Assembly (NCBI GenBank): GCA_905478245.1
Contig: CAJQHT010000018.1
Coordinates: forward strand, 1 to 36,079
Direction of reading: 5' to 3'
Origin: an uncultured Rickettsiales bacterium
GTDB taxonomy: Bacteria; Pseudomonadota; Alphaproteobacteria; Rickettsiales; UBA1997
Length of the DNA stretch: 36,079 nt
Made by a program: the position numbers and the translations under genes
Notes under the pieces: generated by a model
Told to the model about the DNA's origin: nothing
The model's database searches: none
The model's input: only the letters and a program-made list of their open reading frames with translations
In this document: positions 24,611-34,077 of the stretch, piece after piece
Position numbering within the stretch: position 1 is the first letter of the stretch
Layout of the letters: the number at the start of each line of letters is the position of its first letter

Positions 24611-25993
24611 TTAATCTTGCCAATTTAAACCCCAATCAGGATCGGTCGCTCCCTCACTTGCTGGAGTTGGTAATTTTCTTTCATAGCCAGTAACAATATC
24701 ACTAACATAAAGTTTTGGAATACTAGATTTACCATAAGAGCTAGTTTTTTTAGAATATATTAAATAGCGACTATTTGGTGACCATTTTGCCCCCTCAACC
24801 AAATATCCAGAAGAAATTAATCTCTCACTAGAGCCATCAGGAGCCATAACACCAACAGAAAAACGATTATTATGTATCTTGGTGAAAGCAATTAAAGATC
24901 CATCCGGTGCCCAAATTGGTTTTGAATAGGTACCTCTTCCTTTACTGATTTTTTTCACATCACTACCATCATAATTCATTAAATATATTTTTTCAGACCC
25001 AGATCTATCAGAAGAAAAGGCTATTTTACTACCGTCGGGAGAATAGGATGGTGTCGTATTAATACCTCTTCTGCTTGTAAGCTTAGTTATTCTTTCATTA
25101 TATCTATTCATTTCAAAAATATTAGCATTACCATTTTCAATAACAGAAAATAATAGCAAATCAGGATTTGCAGGATGAATAGCTGGAGCAAAAGTTGTTT
25201 TTTTCATTTTATTTAATTTAGCAATAAACTTATTAGCTATATCTAGATAAAATATTTGTGGACTATCTTCGAAATATCTTAAAAATATTATTTCTTTTTC
25301 TTTTTTAGAAAATATTGGAGTTAAAACCAAATCCTTACCATCTGTTAAATAATAATGATTCTTACCGTCAAAATCCATAACAGCAATTCTTTTCATTCTG
25401 TCTCTAGGATCTCCACTTTCGGCAATATATAGAATTTGAGTATCAAAATGTCCTAATTTCTCACCCGTTATTGATTTAAAGATCTCATCCGAGATCATAT
25501 TTGACATTTTTTTATACCTATCATGGGTAGAGGTGTAATATTTTCCAAATAATTGCCTTTCATCTAAAATATCCCATAGTCGTATTTTTATTTCCATCCT
25601 AGATTCCGCTTCATTAAACCTAAAATCACCAATTAATATAGCATCGATATTAGAAGAAATATATTTATCAAAATCTGGGATTTTATCAATTGAAAGCATT
25701 AAATCGTCAGGATTAACAGGATTTTGCTGCTTATATTTAAAATATTTTAAGTAATTATTGCTATCTATTGCTTCAAATAGATCTGTGCTGCTTAGGTTTT
25801 CTTTAATTTGCAATAATATCTGATTTATATCTTTTTTAATTCTAATATCGTCACTCTCAAAACCATATAACAATATCTTACTTTTAGGAGGCGCATCATT
25901 GTTAATGTTAAAGCTAATAGCAGAAAAGCCCGAAGAATGGCTTGAAAAAAACCAGGAAGCAGAAATTAAAAAATAAATTAAAAAATTTTTCAT
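24611..25993 (-). CDS. tolB: Tol-Pal system beta-propeller protein TolB
   Basis: Periplasmic protein of the Tol-Pal system that links inner membrane, Pal and outer membrane during division. The 460-residue protein begins with a signal peptide (MKNFLIYFLISASWFF...GFSA), then the N-terminal TolB domain (DINQILLQIKENLSSTDLFEAID). From about residue 190 there are WD40-like propeller repeats, each with PSYSPDGSKIAFSSDRSG- or WAPDGSLIAFT-like wording. It lies between hslV (start and stop adjoining) and yejB rather than with tolA and pal as in most genomes. Confidence 0.93.
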   Translation of the reverse strand: MKNFLIYFLISASWFFSSHSSGFSAISFNINNDAPPKSKILLYGFESDDIRIKKDINQILLQIKENLSSTDLFEAIDSNNYLKYFKYKQQNPVNPDDLMLSIDKIPDFDKYISSNIDAILIGDFRFNEAESRMEIKIRLWDILDERQLFGKYYTSTHDRYKKMSNMISDEIFKSITGEKLGHFDTQILYIAESGDPRDRMKRIAVMDFDGKNHYYLTDGKDLVLTPIFSKKEKEIIFLRYFEDSPQIFYLDIANKFIAKLNKMKKTTFAPAIHPANPDLLLFSVIENGNANIFEMNRYNERITKLTSRRGINTTPSYSPDGSKIAFSSDRSGSEKIYLMNYDGSDVKKISKGRGTYSKPIWAPDGSLIAFTKIHNNRFSVGVMAPDGSSERLISSGYLVEGAKWSPNSRYLIYSKKTSSYGKSSIPKLYVSDIVTGYERKLPTPASEGATDPDWGLNWQD

Positions 25994-26551
25994 TTATTTA
26001 TTTTTTAATGTTTCAATAACAAGGTTATTATTGGTAAATACACATAGATCTGAAGCAATTTTCATTGATTTTCTAACAATATCTTCAGCATCCATTCCTT
26101 TAATATCAATTAAAGCTTTAGCTGCAGATAAAGCATAATTTCCACCAGATCCAATACCAACAACACCATCTTCTGGCTCCAAGACATCACCAGTGCCAGT
26201 TAAAACAAGAGAGATATCTTTATCAATAACAATCATCATAGCTTCTAATTTACGTAAATATTTATCAGTACGCCAATCTTTAGCTAATTCCACGCAAGCT
26301 CTTGTTAATTGATTTGGATATTGATCTAATTTACCCTCCAACCTCTCAAATAAAGTAAAGGCATCAGCGGTAGCTCCAGCAAAGCCAACTATAACTTTAC
26401 CATCATTTAATTTTCTAATTTTCTTTGCCGTAGCTTTTAGAACTGTATTACCAAGTGATACTTGGCCATCCCCAGCAATTGCAACTTTACCATTTTTTCT
26501 AACTGCTAAAATGGTAGTGCCATAAATTGTGTCACTTTTGTGATTAATCAT
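25994..26551 (-). CDS. hslV: ATP-dependent protease subunit HslV (ClpQ)
   Basis: Peptidase subunit of the HslUV protease, a proteasome-like double hexamer. The 185-residue protein has the catalytic N-terminal threonine after a short propeptide ([26 protein letters not shown]; Thr12 would be exposed after processing), the conserved [29 protein letters not shown], and [18 protein letters not shown]. The first gene of the operon hslV-tolB-yejB-corC-rluC. HslU, its ATPase partner, is normally the next gene but is not in this window. Confidence 0.96.
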   Translation of the reverse strand: MINHKSDTIYGTTILAVRKNGKVAIAGDGQVSLGNTVLKATAKKIRKLNDGKVIVGFAGATADAFTLFERLEGKLDQYPNQLTRACVELAKDWRTDKYLRKLEAMMIVIDKDISLVLTGTGDVLEPEDGVVGIGSGGNYALSAAKALIDIKGMDAEDIVRKSMKIASDLCVFTNNNLVIETLKNK

Positions 26552-26650
26552 AGAATCATTAATAATTTTAATTAAAAGAACATAAATATTAATCTAGACA
26601 ATTTAATAAATCTATACTAAATTAAAATCATTAATATTTTTATCAAATAA

Positions 26651-27919
26651 ATGCATATTATTAAAAATTACCTCACAAAACCTATCTTAGTAATGCTATT
26701 TTTAGGATTTGCTAGTGGCATACCTTTAGCTCTGATTCTTTCAACAGTAAAAGCATTCTTGGTTGACAGAAATATCGATATAGTAACAATAGGATTTTTT
26801 GCCCTTGTTACCCTACCTTATAGTATAAAATTCCTCTGGGCTCCCTTAATTGATTCAATCAAGATACCCTTTCTGCACAAATTAGGAAAAAGAAGATCTT
26901 GGATTATATTAACACAAATAATTTTAATAATATTAATTGCCACTCTTGGCCTATTTAGTGACACAAATGATATTTCAAATATAGTTTTAATAGCTTTATT
27001 AATTTCTATAACTTCCGCAAGTCACGATATTGCAGTTGATGCATATAGAATTGAATCTATTAAAATAGAAAATCAAGCAATTGCTGCTAGCATGTATATT
27101 TACGGCTATAGAGTTGGAATGTTAATATCTGGAGCATTTGCTTTAATATTATCAGATCAATTTTCCTGGAATATAGTTTATTATTTCGTATCATTAGCAA
27201 TGTTTGCGGGAATAATAACTACCCTTATTGCCAATGAAGAACCCAAGAAAGAAACTAAAGAAGAATTTAATTTTTTTAATTGGATGAAAAAATCCGTTAT
27301 AAATCCATTCACTGATTTTGCCAATAGACCAAAATGGTATATAATCTTTTTATTTATAATTTGTTTCAAGATTACCGATGCTTTTGCCGGCAATTTACTT
27401 TTACCATTTTTACTAAAGATTGGTTTTAGCAAAACTCAATATGCAGCAATAGTGAAAACATTTGGCCTATTTGCAACTCTACTTGGAGCTTTACTTGGCG
27501 GCATTATTGTTAAAAAAATTGGATTAATGAAGGGATTATGGATTGCAGCAATATTACAAATATTATCAAATTTTGGTTTCTATTATCTTTCACTAATTGG
27601 CAATGACATTAATTCTTTATATACTGTAATTTTCATAGAAAATCTTAGCGGAGGTATTGGTGATGTAATATTTGTTGCCTATCTTAGCAGCTTATGTAAT
27701 ATTAAATTTACCGCTACTCAATACTCACTCTTGGCATCACTAGCATCAATAGCGCGAAGCTTTCTTTCTAGTCCGGCTGGAATATTAGTAAATTACTTTA
27801 GTTGGAGCGGATTCTTCTTATCATCCATGGTTCTTGGATTGCCAAGTTTAATATTTTTATATTTACTACAAAACAACAATAATCAACAGCAAAATAACAC
27901 AAAAATACTTGCGAAATAG
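26651..27919 (+). CDS. AmpG-like MFS permease (muropeptide transporter family)
   Basis: A 422-residue major facilitator protein with about 12 hydrophobic segments. The N-terminal part (LGFASGIPLALILSTVKAFLVD), KFLWAPLID, LGKRRSWI and SASHDIAVDAYRIESI are typical of the AmpG family, which imports anhydro-muropeptides in E. coli and is present in several diverged copies in Rickettsiales. The true substrate here cannot be told. Start ATG at 26651, divergent from hslV with 99 bases between. A weak hairpin follows, then virB4. Confidence 0.87.
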   Translation: MHIIKNYLTKPILVMLFLGFASGIPLALILSTVKAFLVDRNIDIVTIGFFALVTLPYSIKFLWAPLIDSIKIPFLHKLGKRRSWIILTQIILIILIATLGLFSDTNDISNIVLIALLISITSASHDIAVDAYRIESIKIENQAIAASMYIYGYRVGMLISGAFALILSDQFSWNIVYYFVSLAMFAGIITTLIANEEPKKETKEEFNFFNWMKKSVINPFTDFANRPKWYIIFLFIICFKITDAFAGNLLLPFLLKIGFSKTQYAAIVKTFGLFATLLGALLGGIIVKKIGLMKGLWIAAILQILSNFGFYYLSLIGNDINSLYTVIFIENLSGGIGDVIFVAYLSSLCNIKFTATQYSLLASLASIARSFLSSPAGILVNYFSWSGFFLSSMVLGLPSLIFLYLLQNNNNQQQNNTKILAK

Positions 27920-27938
27920 CTTTAATTAAATTAAAATA

Positions 27939-27962
27939 AAATTCTTGAAGAATTGATTTTTT
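27939..27962 (+). terminator. Weak hairpin between ampG-like gene and virB4
   Basis: AATTC-TTGAA-GAATT (27939-27953; up to seven pairs if the loop closes) followed by GATTTTTTATT. A possible weak terminator for the upstream gene; it ends ten bases before the virB4 ATG, so it may not fully separate them. Confidence 0.3.
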
Positions 27963-27972
27963 ATTATAAATA

Positions 27973-30363
27973 ATGAAATTTACAACAACAAAATCTAAAA
28001 AAGAAAAGATAATTAAATATGAGGTATCTTCATCAAGATTCATACCTTATAGATGTCACTGGAATGAAGACACCATCATCACTAAAGATGAAGAATTAAT
28101 GCGCGTTATAAGAATAAAAGGATTTGCTTTCGAAACAGCTGACGATGAAGATATAGACTTAAGAAAAATAGCTAGAAACAATCTTTTTAAAGGTATGGCT
28201 GTAGGTAATTTTTCTATGTATTTCCATACTATTAGACGAAATGAAAAAGGCTTTCCTGACGGAGAAATGCCAGATCTATTCTCTCACAGGTTAAATGAGG
28301 CTTGGTCAGCAAAACATAGTGACGGCAAAACATTTATTAATGAACATTATTTAACAATCATCAGAGGTAAAGAATCATCAGGAATTGGTGCAATTACAAA
28401 TTTTATCAAACAATTACAATATAAAACAGATAGACTATCTTGGGAAAACGATATAAGAGAAGCTTTTGAAGAATTAGAAGAAATGACATCAAGAGTTATA
28501 AATGGATTTTCTTCTTATAGAGCAGAATTATTAACCCTCAAAGAAACAGAAAATGGTATATTTTCTGAATTATTAGAATTTCTTGGAAGATTAGTTAATG
28601 CAAATTATTCTCAACCAATGTCAGTTCCAACAATGGAATTATGCAATTATCTACCAATTAGCAGAATGTTTTTTGGCTCAAAATCAATTGAAATTAATCA
28701 TCCTGACAAAAAAAAATATGCAGGTGTTGTATCAATAAAAGAATATAGACCATCTACTCATGCCGGTGTTTTTGATAGTTTCATGCAATTACCATTTGAA
28801 CTTATAATTAGTCAATCCTTTTCATTTATCGATAGAATGGTGGCAATTAGTTCAATGCAATTACAACAAAGAAGATTGGTACAGTCAGAAGATGTTGCTA
28901 CGTCACAAGTCAGAGAAATAGATGAAGCCCTTGATTCAGCAATGAGTGGAGAATTTGCCTTCGGACATCATCATATGAGTATTCTATGCATAGCAGATAA
29001 TCTAAAATCACTTGAAAGTTACCTGTCAATGGCTGTAGTACAATTATCAAATTCAGGCATTACAGGGGTTAGAGAAAAAATGATATTAGAGCCGTGTTTT
29101 TGGGCGCAATTACCATGTAACAACAAATATATAGTTAGAAAATCAACCGTTAATACATTAAACATAGCTAGCTTTGCTTCTTTTCACAATTACCCATCAG
29201 GAAAAAGGAAAGGTAATCACTGGGGTGATGCTGTAACTGTTTTTAACACAGTGTCAGGAACACCATATTTTTTCAGTTTTCACGTTAGAGATGTTGGTCA
29301 CACTATGGTAATTGGCCCAACTGGTGCCGGTAAAACAGTTTTATTAAACTTTCTTTGTGCTCAAGCACAAAAATTCTTTCCCAAATTATTCTTTTTCGAT
29401 AAAGATCGTGGCGCTGAAATATTTATTCGCGCACTTGGCGGCTCTTATATGACACCAAGCGCAGCAAGGCCATCTGGCTTTAACCCATTTCAAGAATTAG
29501 AAGATAATAGCTCTAATATTAATTTCTTAGTAGATTTGCTAAAAGTTTTAGTATGCTCCAATGGTGAAATGTTAACAGCTGAAGATATTGAAAAAATACA
29601 AGAAGCAGTTCGTGGTAATTACAAATTACCAAAAGATCAAAGAAGATTAAGAAATCTTGCTCCTTTTATGGGAATTGGCGGACCTGGATCTTTATCTGGA
29701 AGACTTTCAATGTGGCATGAAAGAGGATCTCACGCTAAATTATTCGATAATGAAACCAATACTATAGATTTTAATTCTAACAGAGTATTTGGCATTGAAA
29801 TGGGCCATATTTTACAAGATAAATTTAGCTTAGGACCAGTTCTATTATATTTATTTAACAGGATTGATGCTGCTCTTGATGGTAGACCAACCATGATAGT
29901 GCTGGATGAAGCCTGGGCATTAATAGATAACCCAGTATTTGCACCAAGAATTAAAGATTGGCTTAAAGTATTAAGAAAAAAGAATACCTTTGTAATTTTT
30001 GCTACTCAATCAGTTGAAGATGCTTCAAAAAGTGATATTTCCGATACTTTGGTACAACAAACATCAACTCAAATATTTTTACCAAATTTAAAAGCAACTG
30101 ATCCTTATAAATCAGTATTCATGCTCAGTGAAAGAGAGTTCACTCTAGTAAAAACCACTGATCCAGGCAGTAGATTCTTTTTGGTAAAACAGGATAATGA
30201 CGGGGTAATTGCCAGAATAAATCTTAGTGGAATGGATGATTTAATATCAGTTTTATCAGCCAGAACAGAAACTGTTGCCGTATTAGATGAGGTAATAAAA
30301 GAAGTAGGAGAAGATCCAAATGATTGGCTAGATATATTTATTGAAAGAGCAAATGATTTATAA
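27973..30363 (+). CDS. virB4: Type IV secretion system ATPase VirB4
   Basis: Cytoplasmic ATPase that powers assembly and transport by the P-type T4SS. The 796-residue protein has the VirB4 N-terminal domain (SSSRFIPYRCHWNEDTI, FYFHTIRR-like MYFHTIRRNEKGFPDG) and the C-terminal motor with Walker A GPTGAGKT at about 447-454, Walker B MIVLDEAW at about 641-648, and the FATQSVEDASKS segment. Length is normal. It resembles the Rickettsiales RvhB4a form. No virB3 lies directly upstream (only 53 bases to the previous gene), although rvhB3 usually does. The 3' end overlaps virB6 by 11 bases. Confidence 0.96.
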   Translation: MKFTTTKSKKEKIIKYEVSSSRFIPYRCHWNEDTIITKDEELMRVIRIKGFAFETADDEDIDLRKIARNNLFKGMAVGNFSMYFHTIRRNEKGFPDGEMPDLFSHRLNEAWSAKHSDGKTFINEHYLTIIRGKESSGIGAITNFIKQLQYKTDRLSWENDIREAFEELEEMTSRVINGFSSYRAELLTLKETENGIFSELLEFLGRLVNANYSQPMSVPTMELCNYLPISRMFFGSKSIEINHPDKKKYAGVVSIKEYRPSTHAGVFDSFMQLPFELIISQSFSFIDRMVAISSMQLQQRRLVQSEDVATSQVREIDEALDSAMSGEFAFGHHHMSILCIADNLKSLESYLSMAVVQLSNSGITGVREKMILEPCFWAQLPCNNKYIVRKSTVNTLNIASFASFHNYPSGKRKGNHWGDAVTVFNTVSGTPYFFSFHVRDVGHTMVIGPTGAGKTVLLNFLCAQAQKFFPKLFFFDKDRGAEIFIRALGGSYMTPSAARPSGFNPFQELEDNSSNINFLVDLLKVLVCSNGEMLTAEDIEKIQEAVRGNYKLPKDQRRLRNLAPFMGIGGPGSLSGRLSMWHERGSHAKLFDNETNTIDFNSNRVFGIEMGHILQDKFSLGPVLLYLFNRIDAALDGRPTMIVLDEAWALIDNPVFAPRIKDWLKVLRKKNTFVIFATQSVEDASKSDISDTLVQQTSTQIFLPNLKATDPYKSVFMLSEREFTLVKTTDPGSRFFLVKQDNDGVIARINLSGMDDLISVLSARTETVAVLDEVIKEVGEDPNDWLDIFIERANDL

Positions 30364-33300
30364 AAGAACAATAAATAATTTAGTAAAATTATTAATATTT
30401 ACTATATTAATATTATTTTTTTTCAATAACAGATCTTACGCCGATACAGACTGCTCCACATTAACTCAAGCTAATTATGTAGAATGCTATTATGATACAA
30501 TTTCTGATTCCGCTAGAAATAGATATAGAGAGTGTATCGACGGTAAACCAAAGGGAATAGCACAGCCTGTTTTAATAATGTCAAAAACAGATTATGATTT
30601 AGAAGTAGACCTGACAAATCCAGTATGTATAGCTCATATAGCTGCTTTATATGCAACATTTAAAGGCGCGCTTCTTGGGGCAGCTATAGCTTGTAAGACA
30701 GCATGGCCATCACCATTTCCAGATCCACTTGGAGATGCAAGATTCTTGTTCAACATACATTACCAGGCAGGCGCTCAAGCAGCAGCAGCTATAGGAAATC
30801 CCGCACTTGCTACAAGTGCAGCATGGTGTGGTGTTGCAACAGCAGCTGCAGATCTTGCTCTAACAGCATTTGCAATTGATGCTGTAGTAACAAGAGCAGT
30901 AGCTGCTGGTTATTTTAATCAATATCGCGTTTGTGGCAGTAATTGGAAAAAATACGACGAAGAGAGCTGGGAAAAAACAACATTTGACTTGGCAAATAAA
31001 GCGCTCACTGCATGGGATAATTCCATAACAGCTGGAGCAAGTGCTGAAGATAATATAAAATGGCGAGAATGGGTTTACCAAGGAATAGAGAGGGAATCAC
31101 ATACTTGCAAAGATATCAATGGAGATCCTTTAAAATATTATTTTAGAGGATTTTTAATGGCATCTCATAATTGTCATTCATACATAGATGACACAGAATT
31201 ATATAATTGTTGCCTAGAAGATCAAAAAAAAATTTGCATTGAAAAATATAATGATGACGATAAAAGCTATATAACTCATGGTTTTTGCAAGGCAAATTCA
31301 GGAATATGCTATTTAAGCGCAGAAGAAAATTTAGAAACATATACAATAGCAGGAGGAGCGACAGGAGCGACAGTAGGAGGCGGGGTTGGAGCAGCAGTGG
31401 GATCGGCAGTGGGAGCAGCTGTAATGACACTTGAACATCCAGAATTCAGTATAGAAACCCTTTATAATGGTTCAGTTTTATGCGCTTCCACCTACGATCT
31501 CTGTCCCTATAATTTCAATGTAGGAGGCGGAACTGAACATTGTGCCTTAAAAACAGAAAATTGCGATCCAAATAGTGATAGCTACAATAATGACGATAAT
31601 AAATGTAATAAATGTTTAAATTACTGCCAAATGTTTGAACATTGCGTTACTATTGACAATGGCAGCTATGTATATCAAAACTCAATATCCTCACCATACT
31701 TCTCACAAGCATGCATCAACATGAAAGGAGATTCGAAAAATTCCGACATGTTTCAATTATCATCACTAACAGGAACAGAATTATCCAGTACATCACAAAG
31801 AAACTTTTCAGCACCAATAGCACAATGCATCAAGGAAACCTTGGAAAATGTTTTTTATGGAAAAGCAGGACATACAAAATGTGATTATGGGGTAGTTGAC
31901 AAGGACGGTAATTGTACTGAAGGCACAATGTTATACAAAGAAGGGGATGGCGTTGAAGGGGGTAGTTTTTTTTCCAAATTACAAGATAAATTAAGAACAA
32001 CTATTACAATGGCTATAGTATTTTCAATGATGTTTGTAGGATTTAAAATATTCTTAGGAGATAAGAAAGTTCTTACCAAAACAGAATTGATCCATTATAT
32101 AGTTAAAATAGGCCTAATATTATACTTTACCACAGGGCAAGGTTGGCAAAGTGGATTTTTTGACGGCGTCTATAATGCCTCATCATCAATCTCAGGAATA
32201 TTTACAGAATTAGGAACCAGTACAAGTCCAGAAAAACAAGATGGCTGTCAATTCGATCATGATTCATTAACCACTAAATTTCAAGGAACAGAACATAGTC
32301 CAAATTATCCTGCCGGAAAAAGCTATTTAGCAATTTGGGATACAATGGATTGCAAAATTGCCAAACAGCTAGGAGACACAGGAAATGGTGATTTTAGCGC
32401 AATTGGCTGGATAATTTTATCACACTTCTTAATTGGACCATGGGGAATTATCATGGCAGTATTTTTATCAATATTTGCCATATTGTTAATTGTTACAACC
32501 ATAAAAATGCTTCACGTCTTTTTAGCTTCAGCATTTTCAATTATAATATTGGTATATATTTCTATTATCATAATACCACTAACCTTATTTAAAAAGACTC
32601 AAAATTTATTTAAACAATGGAGTGCCAATTTACTTGGATTATCTTTACAGCCAATATTATTATTTGCTTATATTGGAATATTTATCTCAATATTTGATAA
32701 TGTAATGCTTGGTAGTTCTTCGTATAATTTAGATGAAAATGGAATGAGTAACGGGCAGCAGAATTGTGAAATGTATTGCTATGGCAGTGATGGTAAAAGA
32801 TTTTATTTTCAAAATGAAATAGATTCAGAAGATGCTACAAGTCAAACTTGTGGCGATGATGCTCAAATATTTGACCCAGAAACAGATTCTATCGCTTGTA
32901 TCATAAAAAGTAAAACAGGCCTTACAGAAAATACACCAACTGGTCTTGAAATATTTGGCATTGGATTTTCTCTTATAGGAGATTTAATCAGCAATCCAAC
33001 TAAAGTATTTAATCAAGCCATTGCCCTTCTAAAAGGCTGTTTGATCCTGTTTATTTTATCAAAATTTATTACAGACATACCAACAATAGCTGCTCAATTA
33101 ATAGGGGGATCTGCCATGAAAACACCTGATCTAGATACATTTACTACTACTGTTAAAGATAAAGATACTATTGTTAAAAAAGCATTTAAAACCGCAAATG
33201 CCATTGGCAAGAGAGGGGCTGGAGCTATAGATAAGGCGGGAGGAAGAAAGGTAAAGGACGCGATGTCAAAAGGCGGCAAAAAAGCAGTGGAAGGCGGAAT

Positions 33301-33400
33301 AAGAAAGATAAAAGACAAGCTTACAGGAGGGAAAAAAGACGGAGCAAGTAAAACCAAAGAGGCAGCAAAGCCAGCTAGCGATGGAGATAGAGCGAGCTAA
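30353..33400 (+). CDS. virB6: Type IV secretion system VirB6-family inner-membrane protein with large Cys-rich extracytoplasmic domain
   Basis: A 1015-residue TrbL/VirB6 channel component, far larger than Agrobacterium VirB6 (about 300) and like the extended RvhB6 proteins of Rickettsiales. I chose the ATG at 30353, which overlaps the virB4 stop by 11 bases behind GAAAGAG; a TTG at 30341 is a poorer start. Order: signal-like segment (residues 5-31), a domain of about 510 residues with some 26 cysteines and a glycine-zipper stretch (GGATGATVGGGVGAAVG, near 333), then membrane segments at about 548-569, 575-595, 679-750, 760-783 and 893-919, with a second Cys-containing loop between, and a Lys/Gly-rich tail that should be cytoplasmic. 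The paired cysteines suggest disulfide bonding outside the inner membrane. Confidence 0.9.
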   Translation: MIYKRTINNLVKLLIFTILILFFFNNRSYADTDCSTLTQANYVECYYDTISDSARNRYRECIDGKPKGIAQPVLIMSKTDYDLEVDLTNPVCIAHIAALYATFKGALLGAAIACKTAWPSPFPDPLGDARFLFNIHYQAGAQAAAAIGNPALATSAAWCGVATAAADLALTAFAIDAVVTRAVAAGYFNQYRVCGSNWKKYDEESWEKTTFDLANKALTAWDNSITAGASAEDNIKWREWVYQGIERESHTCKDINGDPLKYYFRGFLMASHNCHSYIDDTELYNCCLEDQKKICIEKYNDDDKSYITHGFCKANSGICYLSAEENLETYTIAGGATGATVGGGVGAAVGSAVGAAVMTLEHPEFSIETLYNGSVLCASTYDLCPYNFNVGGGTEHCALKTENCDPNSDSYNNDDNKCNKCLNYCQMFEHCVTIDNGSYVYQNSISSPYFSQACINMKGDSKNSDMFQLSSLTGTELSSTSQRNFSAPIAQCIKETLENVFYGKAGHTKCDYGVVDKDGNCTEGTMLYKEGDGVEGGSFFSKLQDKLRTTITMAIVFSMMFVGFKIFLGDKKVLTKTELIHYIVKIGLILYFTTGQGWQSGFFDGVYNASSSISGIFTELGTSTSPEKQDGCQFDHDSLTTKFQGTEHSPNYPAGKSYLAIWDTMDCKIAKQLGDTGNGDFSAIGWIILSHFLIGPWGIIMAVFLSIFAILLIVTTIKMLHVFLASAFSIIILVYISIIIIPLTLFKKTQNLFKQWSANLLGLSLQPILLFAYIGIFISIFDNVMLGSSSYNLDENGMSNGQQNCEMYCYGSDGKRFYFQNEIDSEDATSQTCGDDAQIFDPETDSIACIIKSKTGLTENTPTGLEIFGIGFSLIGDLISNPTKVFNQAIALLKGCLILFILSKFITDIPTIAAQLIGGSAMKTPDLDTFTTTVKDKDTIVKKAFKTANAIGKRGAGAIDKAGGRKVKDAMSKGGKKAVEGGIRKIKDKLTGGKKDGASKTKEAAKPASDGDRAS

Positions 33401-33452
33401 CAAATAATTTAACAAAATATTTTAGCAAAAACAAGAAAGGCACAATACTTAC

Positions 33453-33481
33453 TTGACATGCTAATTTTCAAGATTTATAAT
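33453..33481 (+). promoter_or_regulatory. Consensus sigma-70 promoter of rplM-rpsI
   Basis: Perfect TTGACA (33453-33458), 17 bases, perfect TATAAT (33476-33481). Start expected near 33488, leaving a leader of about 115 bases before rplM. Confidence 0.9.
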
Positions 33482-33519
33482 AAGCCTTCAAAACTTTATC
33501 AAGACCTACTTATAACTTA

Positions 33520-33571
33520 AGTCTTTTTACAGTTAGACTAGTTAAATTATATAAATAAATAATCAACTAGT
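33520..33571 (+). promoter_or_regulatory. Structured 5' leader of rplM with two overlapping stems
   Basis: AGTCT (33520-33524) can pair with AGACT (33535-33539), and ACTAGTT (33537-33543) with AACTAGT (33565-33571). The two stems share bases 33537-33539 and so are mutually exclusive. L13 represses its own operon through the leader in E. coli, so this may be a regulatory site (inference). Confidence 0.35.
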
Positions 33572-33603
33572 AATTAAGATTATTATAAGCATTAAATAAC
33601 AAA

Positions 33604-34071
33604 ATGAGCAACATAACTTACAGCGCCAAACCATCAGAAGTTGAACAAAAATGGCATTTAATTGATGCAAAAGACTTAGTTCTGGGTAGATTAGCTTCTA
33701 TAGTGGCAAAAATTTTAAGAGGTAAACATAAGCCTATATTCACAAAACACATTGATTGCGGTGATAATGTCGTCATAATAAATGCTGAAAAAATACATTT
33801 AACAGGTAAAAAAATATCAGACAAAAACTACTATTGGCATACAGGATATCCTGGCGGAATCAAAAACAGAACAGCAAAAGATATTATTGAAGGACAATTT
33901 CCTGAAAGAATTCTAAAAAAAGCCATAGAAAGAATGATCGCCAGAACTCCTCTTGGTAGAGACCAATTAAGAAAATTATATATCTATAAGGGAGAAACCC
34001 ATCCTCATCATGGTCAAACACCTGAAACCCTAGATATAGCAAAAATGAATCCAAAAAACTCTAAAAGATAA
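33604..34071 (+). CDS. rplM: 50S ribosomal protein L13
   Basis: Large-subunit ribosomal protein, 155 residues. Recognised by [58 protein letters not shown] and [21 protein letters not shown], in the family's order and spacing. Preceded by a consensus promoter and followed after six bases by rpsI, the conserved bacterial pair. Confidence 0.98.
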   Translation: MSNITYSAKPSEVEQKWHLIDAKDLVLGRLASIVAKILRGKHKPIFTKHIDCGDNVVIINAEKIHLTGKKISDKNYYWHTGYPGGIKNRTAKDIIEGQFPERILKKAIERMIARTPLGRDQLRKLYIYKGETHPHHGQTPETLDIAKMNPKNSKR

Positions 34072-34077
34072 TTAAAC

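Noticed and set aside
30341-30352. TTG start giving virB6 four more residues
   Set aside because: The ATG at 30353 follows GAAAGAG at a better distance and directly precedes the signal-like segment; the TTG lies deeper inside virB4.
31143-31430. Minus-strand Leu/Ser-rich ORFs within virB6 and other antisense ORFs in long genes
   Set aside because: They are mirror images of glycine-, alanine- or lysine-rich coding sequence, have no start signals and resemble no family.
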